In this document: positions 10,601 through 21,237 of the stretch, piece after piece | Layout of the letters: each line of letters starts with the position of its first letter | Position numbering within the stretch: position 1 is the stretch's first letter | Source of the DNA: Klebsormidium nitens | Lineage: Eukaryota; Streptophyta; Klebsormidiophyceae; Klebsormidiales; Klebsormidiaceae | DNA length: 64,000 bases | Direction: 5' to 3' | Assembly: GCA_000708835.1 (NCBI GenBank) | Contig: DF237243.1 | Coordinates: forward strand, 1 to 64,000 | Program-made: the position numbers and the translations under genes | Notes under the pieces: model-generated | What the model was told of the DNA's origin: nothing | The model's input: the letters and a program-made list of their open reading frames with translations, nothing else | Database searches by the model: none

Positions 10601-13235
10601 TTGTGAATTGTATTCTAAAGCCGCTCTCGTTGTAAATGTTTGAGCAGTATGGTTCGAGCACCGGCCATTGTTCGAAAGCTGAAGTTATTGTTTGCCTTCT
10701 GACGCATAAGCTTTTGCTTGCGTGCTACTCCTCGTGGCTGACGTTTCTGACTGTTGGCGTCCAGCTCACTTTTATCTGCATATGATCAGCGGCCATATGA
10801 CTGCTTTGGGAATGCAGTAATCCCTTGTTATTTCTCCTTAATATGCAAAGTCGTGTGACAAATTGTTCGCCGTGAGCCAGAAGCCCCGAAAGCAGAAAGT
10901 CGCATTCTTTCATCCCTTTATTGCAGATTCTGTCCCGCCTGGTTGCCCAGCGCCGCCTCTGCCTGGAAGTTTTCACGTCGCACGCGGCCGCGGACCGCGC
11001 GGCGGAGGGGCGTACCTTCTGGCCGAGCGAGCTGTGCTTGCGCAATAATGACGTGGACGGCTGGTGGATGGCCATCGAGGCACGTGTGCTTGACGTCAGC
11101 GAGTTCCGGAACCTGCACCCCGGGGGGCCGCTCCTGACCGAGGGCTACTGCGGGTTCGACGCCACCGAGGTGGGCGGGTGACGTCGCTCTGCGCCCAATT
11201 CATGACGTCATGAACGTATGCAAAGCTGGAAGCCTCCAAAAATCAGCCTCTGAGAGCGAGAAAAAGCCATTGTCCCCCTGTTCGAAAGGAAGTTTGGCAT
11301 GCATTTGAGAGATGGCGCCGTTCTTCGGGAAACATTGGAAATAAGAACGGACAGGAGTTCCAGGGACCAAGCGCTCCGTCCACCATGGGAAGGAATCTGG
11401 CGCGCGAGCAGTCAAACATTTCTTCGCCCGGTCTTAAGGAACATCTCTTCTTGGAGAAGCAGTCCATCATCCGAAGCTAGCCCCAACTGCTGCCAAAGTG
11501 CTATTCGAAAGAGGCTCAAAAGTCAGTGTTTGATTCCTTCACTAAGATCACTGTTTGAGAGCACTTTTCAGTACAGGAAGGGAGGATCAAGATCGACGCC
11601 AACCTGTCAAAGCTTGAAGATTTTCTGCCATTTGTATTCTGAAACGGACGGTTCGGCTCCTCAGGCGTACTATGAAGTCGGACATCAGGCCGCGTCCGAA
11701 GTGCACTCCATGCTCGCGCTGTACGAGATCGGCAGGCTCCGCTGGATCGACCTGCCGCCCCCTCCGGAGGGGGATGCTTTTGCCGCCAATTTCACCCCCG
11801 TCTTGGTGCGCAAGTGGGTCGCGTTCCTTTTTAAAATGGCGGAGCTAGAGGGCATGTGCCGCGCGGCGTTCACCATGATGGACAAGGTGAGGGGGCGACA
11901 CGTGTACGGTAGGGAGAGCAAAGTAACGTCAACGCCCCTCATGAAGGCACTGGTCCCGGCTTTTTTCATGGAAGCAGAGAAGAGTCAGCAGAAGAGCGAC
12001 CCCAATTAGCGGCCTTCTTTCTCGTCCTTCTGTTGATCCTTTGTCGGTCCCGAAATTCTTATGCATTGTTGATCTGGCTTCTTGATTTGGGAAATGCATG
12101 GGGTTCAGACGCCTTCTAGCGACACTGAAAGGCACACAAGGAACATCACCCGACATAAGTGTTTAAAGCGTAACCGAGAGACGGTCGTTTTTGAAGAGGA
12201 TAGAAGCATTGGGCGACACTTATCGAACCTCTCGTCGTTTCCGCTTCCAGGAGCTCCAGAAGGCGCCCTCGCCCCAGGCCTACAACTACCTCCAAAACCT
12301 GCTGACGGTAAACAACATGGAGCTCAGTTGGCTGCCCATGATAGCCGGGGAAGACTGGGAGGCACTCCTCGCGAGCACCTTCGGCGCGGCCGCTCGCGCG
12401 CCGGCGGCGCCGGACGCGGGCGAACGCGCGAGCGCGGACGAGACGGTCGCGGCCGCGAGCGCCGCGGGCCTCGCCGACGCGCTCGCCGTCATCACAAAGA
12501 AGGCGGAGATCGACGGCTCGGAGGCCGGGAAGCTCCGGCAGGGCCTCCACGCGGCGCTCTCTGATCTGCTGACGGAGTCGACGCAAGGCGACACGGCGAA
12601 AGCGCCGACGGTCGCGAAGCAATGGGCGGCGATGCAGCGAATTAGGGCCGCTTCGCAGGAGCTGATGCGGGAGGCCAAGTTGGGCGTGCGGGACGTCGTG
12701 CGCAGCTTCGAGAACGTGAGTCCGGTGGTTTTGAACGATCGGACAGGAAATGGGAAAGGAACGCGTCTGTTCTTCGAACATCGTCCGGCCCTATTCTTTG
12801 TTCTGATCTGCTTCTGATCTTTGCTTCTGATCTGCTTCTTTGTTCTGATCAATCGCAATCACTTCGTGCATTTGCATTCGCGTCAGAATGTTGACAGAAG
12901 GAACTCGAGCGGAACGAGCGAGGGCGCAGATCTTTGCTACGTCCTTCTGTTGCAACGAGAGCAGAATCCCCATTTCGTGGGGGGCATCAGATCTCAGCCT
13001 TTTGCTAAGCAGCCTGCGTATCGGAGGAACCTTCCAATCAAGCGCTGAACGCCCGACCTCGCTTACTTTGCAGTTGTCGACGCTGAGCAAGCCGCAGGAG
13101 GTGCTAGCCGCGTACAACAATCTGCCGCTCAAGATTGCCGGGTACTGCGCGGCCGTCCCGAGGGCGGTTCAGAAGTACACGAACACAGTCACGGCGGTCG
13201 CCCTCGCGCTGCCGCATTTCAAGGCGGCCAATTGA
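1625..13235 (+). CDS. Indoleamine 2,3-dioxygenase-like / FAD-NADPH reductase / EF-hand / cytochrome b5 fusion protein
   Basis: Eighteen exons: 1625-1937, 2430-2722, 3254-3494, 3870-4081, 4467-4614, 5022-5179, 5715-5912, 6202-6273 (or to 6336), 6758-6978, 7446-7569, 8053-8246, 8801-8943, 9723-9927, 10327-10558, 10927-11169, 11665-11886, 12251-12715, 13074-13235. Phases agree throughout, giving about 1281 residues. Residues 1-402 resemble indoleamine 2,3-dioxygenase (heme): SLSHGFMPKREPL and LPPKFKQWDELV near the N-terminus, and a candidate proximal heme histidine at about 368 in FFGRHMLKMYGFL. Residues ~430-660 are a cytochrome-P450-reductase-type FAD domain (HFDISGSG, AGDRLMVLPKN, PRQYS at 592-596, GVASTFL). 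Two canonical EF-hand loops lie at 669-680 and 703-714. The NADPH half has GGTGIAPFRGF from 770 and YVCG. A cytochrome b5 domain follows with heme histidines at about 982 (HPGG) and 1006. The last ~200 residues are Ala-rich and helical, with no recognised domain. No flavodoxin/FMN domain is present. Inference: NADPH electrons pass through FAD and b5 to the IDO-type heme. The substrate is unknown. Confidence 0.88.
8053..8246 (+). other. Exon encoding a pair of EF-hands inside the reductase
   Basis: This exon encodes two EF-hand helix-loop-helix units. The loops read DTDEDGHLSLPE and DADQNGSVSIDE. Each has acidic or polar ligands at positions 1, 3, 5, 7, 9 and a Glu at position 12, so both should bind Ca2+. 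The exon sits between the FAD-binding part (GVASTFL, exon 7446-7569) and the NADPH-binding part (GGTG, exon 8801-8943). An acidic linker (DEDEDDG) begins the next exon. Phase 0 entry and phase 2 exit fit both neighbours. Its position suggests calcium control of hydride transfer; that is inference. Confidence 0.88.
9525..9722 (+). repeat. Degenerate copy of the following exon's 5' end inside an intron
   Basis: The bases from about 9549 to 9660 resemble the intron end and start of the exon beginning at 9723, shifted by about 137 bases. Shared landmarks are TTCCGTTT, GGCATCGCG, GGCAGGCGCTC and the following GCGC-rich stretch. In the upstream copy the acceptor CAG has decayed to GGG. Part of a still earlier unit is visible near 9525-9556. 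Confidence 0.6.
12801..12850 (+). repeat. Short tandem TTCTGATC-type repeat in the last intron of the fusion gene
   Basis: Five occurrences of TCTGATC, most preceded by CT or TT and separated by short T-rich spacers, are packed into 50 bases of the last intron (12716-13073). It is a simple microsatellite-like expansion that adds a pyrimidine-rich tract. Confidence 0.6.
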
Positions 13236-14815
13236 AATACTAATCCTGAGGCTGTTACTTCGACAACTCGCAAGATGTCTAGGAAACACATTTTGGCAGC
13301 CACACTGATACCCAAGCTCGCTTCAAGACACTGAACTGTGGGGGCTTCGTTGCAAGACCTCCTATTGACATGTTTCACTGATATAATGACATATTCCACT
13401 GATATAAGCTGGGACCGGAGAAACCGCTCAACGCGTGCTAGTAGCGAACCATGTCAAAGTCACTCAAAGCATTGCAACCGTTCAAATGCGTGTAGCTGGC
13501 TTATAATTCCCCAACCGCTCAGGGCACTCTAGTCATGTGAACGAGACCCGCAACTCACCTCTATGTCATCCAACTCAGCTAGTAATACTTTGAGGTCTTA
13601 AAACAAACATTCTCAGTACAAAACTCGTTGATGCAGAAGGGCGGCCTTTGAGTGCGTTATGAATATGGATGTGATGCAACCGCAATGCACTGACGGTACT
13701 AAGTCGATGATCATAGCCGAATGATTGAAGGAGTCCAATAATCATTCCCAACGACGCTGCGGTTGAACCGTCGGTCGCGGATCACGCCTGCAGAATTGTC
13801 GAGCTGCTTTTTGAAGTGATCGGCCGGGCGTGTTAGACGCTTATCCGTGATGGGATCTGCGTGTATGTCTGTCGGACTAATCAAAACGATCTCCATATTG
13901 TACAAACATACGAAAAGGCACATGCACCTTGACCAAGCGTTGAGATGCTGCACTGCATGGCAAACTTACACTTAGAGCTCTCGTGAGGCGGGCGTTAGGC
14001 CAACGCGGCCGCACCTCGTACGCTTGGGCCAGATACAGTACGTCCCGATCGCGTGCCTAGTACGCGCGCACGCACGCACGCGCGCGGCACCGGCCCCGAC
14101 GAAAGCACGCGCGGCGGCTGCCGCCGTGGCCGCCGCGCGCGACACTTGGTGCGGGGTTGAAACGTTCCGACGGCCAAGTGACGCTCGGATGCGCAAGCGC
14201 GGCCGCGGGGCACTCCCGCCTCCTCCGTCGGGTTGCACCCAAGCGACTGACTAGCTAAGTTTGAAGAGTTGCAAAGCCGTCAGCCGCGTCGAATCTCGCA
14301 GGTTCAGTCTGAAACTGAGAAGGACTTTCGAGTTTTTGTCCACTCTTAGTTTCTCGGCCCGCTGTCGCTGATCATTAATACATGAGGTGGGTGATCCTAT
14401 CTCCTTGCATAACTCAGGGCGTGTTGTCACATAGTGGAGAGGGCCAGGGACGCAGAAATATTCAATTTTGATCCCTTGCAACAGTCTTCATCCAACTTCA
14501 TGGCAAAAGTTTTGAGATTTGCATTCGATAACGTTTTTGTTCAACCCTGTATTGCACTCTTCCGGTCCTTGAATACCGGGTTGGTTATTTGCAAGAGGAC
14601 TTACGTCAGACATAAGAAGACGTACACGATGTTCTCTACCTCAGCGGAACGAGACCTCTTTGTCCAGACTGGCATCTTTCATTACATTTGAGCGAATGAC
14701 GCTTTATTCTAAACTCACTCCGAGTCGATATTCTACCAGCTATTGAAGAGCTTCTTCACCGTCTTCAGGTTTGGTTTTTAAACCCCCTGACCTATCTGGA
14801 AAGCTGAAAGGTGGC
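13236..14815. other. Intergenic region with a GC-rich, CG/CA-repeat island
   Basis: No gene is supported. A 21-base near-perfect tandem duplication (GACATRTTYCACTGATATAA type) lies at about 13368-13410. Around 13990-14240 the sequence turns strongly GC-rich and includes an alternating CGCGCGCACGCACGCACG run near 14063-14087. Open frames there are composition artefacts. The island lies ~570 bases upstream of the next start codon and could be promoter-associated; that is a guess. Confidence 0.4.
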
Positions 14816-16028
14816 ATGAAAGCAGACGTGTTAGGTTGGCTGAGCAGTTGGCTGAGCGCCAACTATGAAAAGGGCGAGTGCCAGCCGTTGCTAGGAGTAC
14901 AGCCTTCGGACTTGTCGAAGTGCCCACTTGAGGTAAAAGCCTAAGCACTTCAACTTCAGCACCCTTAAGCAGACTGCCTCGTGAGTACAGGCTTGGATGC
15001 CCTCTACCGGTCCTCTTTTGTTTGTCGCTTCTGCTGCATGAGAAGTTGAACGGGAGTAATGGGAAACTTGGCTTGACCGTTCTTCTCATGATTCAACCTC
15101 TGACACGAGTATACGTATAGATGACGGAGGACCAGCTTTGTCTTCCGCCTTAAGCACGGCTGACATCGCCCTGGAAAGACTTGCAAGACGCGCCAGCAGT
15201 TGAGTCAAGCAAGACGTGCCAGCAGTTGAGGCATTAGACAATTTCCGGTTCCGCTCGTTTGCAGGAGCGCAGAAATACCCCGGAGTTTTTTGCTGCCTAC
15301 AAGCGGAGTAGGTTTCTGAGGCAGGTGGTCACAGACAATCTCGCAACTCTTGTCTCTCGACAGTGTCTCGCGTCCGGGGCAGAAGCAGAAGCACTTCAAA
15401 AGTCAATCGACCAGCACTGGAAGACCATCAGAGAGATCAACGTCCACGAATGCGCGCTGTGCCAGGCAAACACGTGTGAGATGTTTCTCGACTCCTGACC
15501 CAACATATTCAATCTATCAAGGTAGTTCACTGCAAAGGAAACCCTTCCAGAAGCCAGCCGACTTTGATTTCAATCCACAATTTCTGCACCAAAGGCCTCG
15601 GAAGGGAATCGTACTTGCGTGACATGCGTAAGTTCTGCAAACTGATCTGCTTGCTCTCCTTTCGAGTCGTGCTTCGATCTGCAGGCAAGGGGAAAAGACA
15701 ATCTGAATTGGCCTTTTGGTGGGCCTCACTTCCTGGAACAAGCTAGCGCTGCTCGTCTGCTTCCAAGCTTGCCAGTTCCTCCGTAGTTTTCTGCACGAGC
15801 ACCATTTTCATTACGCCCACTGGCCGAACTACTGCTGATATTCTGTGCTTGCTGCGTCATGCAGTGGGCCGCAACATCGATTCACTGGACGGCAACTTTT
15901 GGTGGGACCACAGTGCGCTGATCCATCATTTGCCTGAGGCGATGCGGCCAGCCGCTGTTGTCACTGCGAAAGTCAGCATTAACTCCCGGACTTGCGCTGA
16001 CCTAAGTCCTCCAGGTGGGACGCAATGA
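14816..16028 (+). CDS. Hypothetical protein, ~163 residues, three exons
   Basis: I do not recognise this protein. Three exons join in frame: 14816-14932 (ATG start, donor GTAAAA), 15265-15475 (acceptor TTTGCAG, donor GTGAGA) and 15865-16028 (acceptor CATGCAG, stop TGA). Together they give 164 codons. The first exon encodes MKADVLGWLSSWLSANY. The middle exon is rich in charged residues and ends with a CALCQANT segment (Cys-x-x-Cys). The last has a Trp-containing stretch, GNFWWDHSALIHHLPEAM. There is no signal peptide or membrane segment. The evidence is phase agreement and codon composition only. Further upstream exons are possible. It could be a lineage-specific protein or part of a larger gene. 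Confidence 0.5.
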
Positions 16029-17252
16029 ACGAGCATTGACGTGCTGAAAGCCACAAAGGGGGAAAGCTTTGGTATTCGGCTTCTATAGTGCAGCCAATCC
16101 ATTGGTCAACGGATAATAGTACTTATGTTGCCTTGACTGCTTTGAGAAAGTGTCTGCATTTGAGTCGTGGGTCAATGATGGTCGATACCGGTACGTCCGA
16201 TCGTATACACAAGTTTAAAGAGTTGGAACATCAACCATTTTAGAATTCTCAATCCTGCGGTACTGCAGCTCGTCTACACGAAGAGTGCAGGATATATGTC
16301 CTTGTGTATGGGCTCCACCGTTTTTGGATTGACGCTGCGCTGAGTCAGTATGCAGATCACTACGTTCATCACGGCCCACCGTTTTGAAATCCGTCCGTTC
16401 GAAATGAGGGCATGCAATTAGCATTATGACTCATCTTTAAAAGGCCTGCCGTAGGGAGCGGGTGGGCTCAGTGACGAGACTCATTGACAATGCAAGTGAT
16501 CTTTATATGAACGCTAGCTCAGGCCTGTTATGCTAGCCTGCTAACATACTATGCATAGATCATGATCTGCATGCAGGTAATTGCATCGGTTTTTTCGCAA
16601 CCGTGTGCATGAAATACTGGCGTACGTAAGGTGTGCACATGCCGAGTCCCCATCATTTTCATCATCCGCCGATGGGTTGAAGGTATGCAAGATTGGAGAC
16701 GGCTAACTTTACGAGGCCGGGCAGCAGTGCATCTCTCAATCGGATTCTCTGTCTTGTCAAAACAGTCGGTTTCAAGTAGTCAAGATGGCACGTACCGCTT
16801 GTCTCTCAACAAGCGATCCAAAATTTCGACGTGTCTCTCCCAGAGTGGGTGGAATGATGTTCAACACGCTGTGGTCCAGCAATCCGACGGCCTTTACGTA
16901 TGCCCTTGCTCGCCACGAAATGAATCCTACAATAGACTCGCAACCTGCGCGGCAGACTCAAAACGCGTGCCCTATGCAGTCAACGCAACACAGAAGCTCT
17001 TGCGGGTATTTTCGCTCTACACTGCCCGGCTGAGCCTACCAACCCCTATCTTACACTCTCAAACTAGCCGATCTTTTCTGCACTATTTTACAGAGGCGAC
17101 GCTGGCACATGCCCGGTGGATCGGCCAAGATCGACCAGGATGCAGAATCCGCCCCAGTGATTACTTCACGAATTCGGTGCTTGAACTTTGCAGTCTGAAT
17201 TAATCGACGTCATGCTGACGCCGGAGCTCTGACATCATCGGACCCCCCTCCT
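16029..17252. other. Intergenic region between convergent genes
   Basis: This lies between the 3' end of the small gene and the 3' end of the minus-strand phosphoesterase. A plus-strand open frame at 16631-17203 (190 codons) exists but has no family resemblance, no splice partners and a skewed Ser/Arg composition, so I do not call it. Several TGCATGC-type alternating stretches occur around 16520-16620. Confidence 0.4.
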
Positions 17253-20200
17253 TCAAGTCTCTCCCGCTGACTCCGGTTTCTTCCGGATGGGCCTCCACAG
17301 GTTCGCCACCCAGGGAGCGAATTCGAAATTGTCTGGGTCGCGAGCGTGCGTCTTGTAGTAGTCCGACCAGTCACACCGGTTCTCTGACGTCAGCACCCCC
17401 CCCCGGCTGGAGTCGTACACGCACAGCGGCAGCCAGTCGTCGCCCCCGTTCATGCGCCGCTTGCGCTCCCGGGGGTACGCGAGCGGGGCCTGGATATACC
17501 TGCTGGGGGAGGGCGATGACGTCATTGCAACGGTGACGGCGACTGTATTAGGTGGGACTACAAAAGGCAGTATCTCCGACTGAGGGGGCCCATCTCGCCT
17601 GCGTTTCCGTGCTGTTTCCCAGAAGAGTGAATTTCAGGTATCTTTTAGGGTAAAGAATCATTTGAGGAAGTCCGTCGGAACACATCGCGGCCTGAAGCAA
17701 GCTAAGTGGTGGCAAGAACGTCATTTACGCGTTCGGTGTCGAAGAGTGCGGGGTCGAAGAGAAGATTGATTTTGCAAAATGGAGACTGAGGGTTCTGTCA
17801 ACATCGATAAGACGACGAGATACAGCGACATAATCCTGCTTTGGGCATTGTCTGACCACAGCGAAACTGACCACAAAAGTTCCAACCTCCGAAAGGCAAA
17901 CCTTGCCACGCAACAAAGATCGACAAGGTCCCCACTGATGGCCCAAGGGTTACCAACTCAACAAGATCCCGCTCGGACAGAATCCTGAGCTATCCGCACC
18001 TGACTCCGTCGAGCGTCATGTCCCAGCTGAAATGCGTATGCCCAAATAAGTGGCAACCCGGAGCGCCCGCCGCGTGGATGGCTCGCACGCGCGCCTCGAG
18101 CGCGTGCGACCCAACGGCCTTTGCGAGGTTGGGGTAGAAGAGGAAGCGCTTCTCGGGAATCAGCTCCAACCTGCGGAAGACGGAAGAACCTTTAGGGCTC
18201 AGAGCGCGCAAGACTACACGGGTCAAATCGGGGACCGTTGTAACAGGCTTAGCCTTTTTAGCCAGGAGACTCCGCCGAGTAGATTCGTGAAGCCAAACTC
18301 CTTCATTTATAACGTTCAGAATCTTCGTCTCACTTCCGCCACCGCCCTCAACGAATTCCCTTCCAGACCTGATTCCAACAAAAATCGAAACCCCCTTCGC
18401 TTCAAACCGTCCCTCTTTACCCTTGCCCAGAGCCCTTGTCCTTCGCTTTCTCAAACACAATCTGTACAGAAGCAATGGAAGATATTTCGAGACCGCATAC
18501 CTTGGGAGGAAGTGTGAGAACGTGATGACGTGGCACCCCGGGTTGGAGGTCGGGTCGAAACCCCGGTGCAGCTCGTGGTTCATCTCGTCGAACGCGCGTG
18601 CCACGGATTCGGTCCGGGCGTCCCAACCGGCGGGCCACTTGCAGACTTTGTGGTCTTTCGCTACCTGCGGAAGAGAAGAACGGCTAGGTCAGCACGGAAA
18701 CTTGCCGACGTCGTCGGATTTGAATGAGGTTTCCCCTCTGCTGTTTTGCAGAGAGGATAGAGGGTCAGTTTCGACAACCCGCGCAGCAAAGAGCATATTC
18801 ACACCTGTTATCAGCAGGGTAGTAGAGAGCCAAACGCGAATACCCCAGGGATAAGGCGGATCGGCAACAAAAGGCCGTTGCGAGATTCGCGTGGGGAAAT
18901 GCCTGCAACCTATGACGTACCTTATAGATGATGCGAAGCTCAAACTACAAAGAGCAGCGGACTCTTTTCCCTACGGTATATAGTGGCCGAATTTCGGTAA
19001 GTCAGATCTAGGCAGAAATGTCCGGACACGTGTCAGATTTTCCACCTTAGAGATTCGCCTACATGTTGAAAGGAACAACTTAACGAGTAAACTACCTGTC
19101 ATAATCTTAAGCCAAAGAACAATTTCTCAAACCATAGCAATAAAAGAATCATGCTCAACGGGGTTTCGTCGTCAAATGTTGGTAATCGGGCTCCATGATC
19201 AAGCCAGCTGTCAAAATGCAGAATCAGTCCTTACCTTTTCAATAGGGGGGATGTTGTAACCCGGAATGTCGGGCTCGGTATCAAAGCTTATATGGTGCCA
19301 AGAAAGAATCGGCACCACCCACACCCCGTGCTCCTCTTCCGCTACTCCGCTGTCTCGGCCGGAACTCCCCTTGGAGACGGACCCCCCCGGACCATCCCCT
19401 CCCCCTTGTGTCCCACTTTCTCCCCCCCTGCTTCTGCTCTTTTCCTCGCTGGTTCCGGCTCCGCCCCCCCTAGTTCCGCACGCATCTGCCCGAGCTCCGT
19501 TCTCTTCCGTCCGGGTTTGGTTTTCCCCCCATCTTATCCCGTTCTCGGTTTCCCTTCTTCCGATTCCACCCTCTCCGAAACCGCCCGTTTGGGAGCTTAC
19601 CCACTCCTCGGCACTCGTCAATCGCTCGTCGACGCTCGACAGCGGTTCTGCAACTCGCGCTTCCGTCGTTCGCCCCTCGGTTTCGGCACAGGCACCGTTC
19701 GATCCGGCCCCTGGAGCGGATCGCTGCGGTTCTCTTCTACCTGTCAAAGACGGTCGGACATTCCCCTCGACCGGCTCCGCACAGTTTGCTACCCGCTCCG
19801 GGATTCCAGCTTCCGGGTTACGCTCCTGCTCGTCGACCTGACTATGCGTGCTAGCAACACTCTTAAGATTATCTACACTCGCAGAAATGCCTGCATCAAT
19901 ATCTGCCCGCTCAGAAAGTCCAGTCGAACCGCACCCACCGGGCTCTTTCCGCTGGCTATTTACAATTGCCTGCTGCCCGCTTACTCCGCCATTGACGGGA
20001 CCTCTCCCCAGCGCCGGCTCCTGTAGAACTTTTTCCTTACTTGCTTCCCCGCAGTTCTCTGAAGCACTGCCGCCCTTTCTGGTCTGACCTGACTTTTCCT
20101 CCGGTTTCAGAAACTTGGGCCGCGTGTCGATCCCCAGATCCTGACAGATCTTGAAGAGCACTGCGAGCTTGCTCAGCGAGTTTTCCGGGGGGGCACTTGC

Positions 20201-21237
20201 ATCTACTCCCAATACAGCGCCGGACGCAGGCTCAGGAGACCTTCCGGACACCGCTTCTGTTGCTCGGGCTGTGTCCGAAACCGTACGAGATAAGTCGCGA
20301 GGACTGGGCTCTGACGCGTTAGCCGAGGCCGTTTCAGAGTTGCCTTCAGGCTTGAAGTCGACTCCGTCGCCAGTCCGGGGGGTAGAGTTGTTCTCGGGAT
20401 TCGTCTCGGAACCGGCTTTAGTTTCGGGTTTGGCAACGGATTCTGCAGCGGGTTGTGAAACGGGAGCCTTGTTTGAGCGAAGCCAGAGGTCGTGATTCCC
20501 CGGGGTGAAGAACACGTGGGCGAACTTGGGCCGGAGGATGCGGAATGTTTCCTCGAAGATGGAGACGTCATCGCTGATGTCACCCGCCACTATGAGCGCG
20601 TCGTTGAGGAAGGAGGTCGGAGACAGGTCCCGGATCCAGTCTAAGTTTTCCTCATGGTCAGTGTGAATGTCCGAGATCAGGTACACCTACAAAGGAGAAC
20701 AAGAACTTCTGATTGAGTTGGGTGTCGAACATTTCTGGAGGCTTGTTGACCAGCTCGTGTGAGACTGGGCTTTACAAAGAGCGACTTGGGAAGACTTGTG
20801 CGTTTGTCATCTGTTAGAGCGCAGAATTTCCCGTAGTATCGGACGGTTTGTTCCAAGGGTATTGTGACTACGTTGATAAAAGACTTCAGAAGCCCTTAGT
20901 TTCTCGGATCAAACGACTTGCTTGACAAACTCTGAGTACTGAAATTGAAAGATCGAATGGGATGCATGCGAAATAATCAGTACACAGAGACATTCCTGAG
21001 AAACCATACGAAGCGGAGTGGAACACTTGCCCGTGGTGGACTGAACCCAATGGAAAGCCTTCCCACAAATAGAATGCTTATCAATGCTAGATTGGCAGGG
21101 TTCAGAAACTCTCACTGCGGCTAAACCGCCATCCCAAGAAGAGAAAAGCACGCACTATTCCGACACTACAGCCAACAAACGCACTGTCAGATAGCTGAGA
21201 CACTGAGCCAGATTGTATGTACTGAACTCACCCTCAT
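17253..21237 (-). CDS. Plant-type calcineurin-like metallophosphoesterase with two long insertions
   Basis: Five minus-strand exons: 21237-21232 (Met-Arg only, donor GTGAGT), 20686-19235, 18664-18501, 18170-18000, 17499-17253. They sum to 680 codons. The metallophosphoesterase motifs are in order: SDIHTD (Asp8, His10), AGDISDD (Asp38), FTPGNHDLW (from ~63), SHFLPR and FGHTHFSWD. The tail LAYPRERKRR...GGDDWLPLCVYD is typical of an uncharacterised plant calcineurin-like phosphoesterase family. Two stretches absent from that family interrupt the fold: residues ~75-170 and ~199-450. Both are low-complexity, rich in Ser, Glu, Gly, Thr and Arg, and likely disordered. The family core SLSKLAVLFKICQDLGI lies between them. 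Predicted role: metal-dependent phosphate-ester hydrolysis; substrate unknown. The six-base first exon is supported by a good donor and phase 0, but an upstream coding extension cannot be excluded. Confidence 0.9.

Noticed and set aside
12146-12858. Minus-strand open frames of 190-211 codons over fusion-gene exon 17
   Set aside because: The plus-strand exon joins in frame with its neighbours. The minus frames are Arg/Ala-rich shadows of a GC-rich exon.
16631-17203. 190-codon plus-strand open frame
   Set aside because: It has no family resemblance, unbiased composition and no splice partners, and lies between two convergent gene ends.
19266-20026. Long plus-strand open frames (191 and 244 codons) rich in Pro/Ser
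   Set aside because: They are antisense shadows of the low-complexity insertions in the minus-strand phosphoesterase exon. Their composition mirrors the Gly/Ser/Glu codons of the real gene, and they have no domain or splice context.
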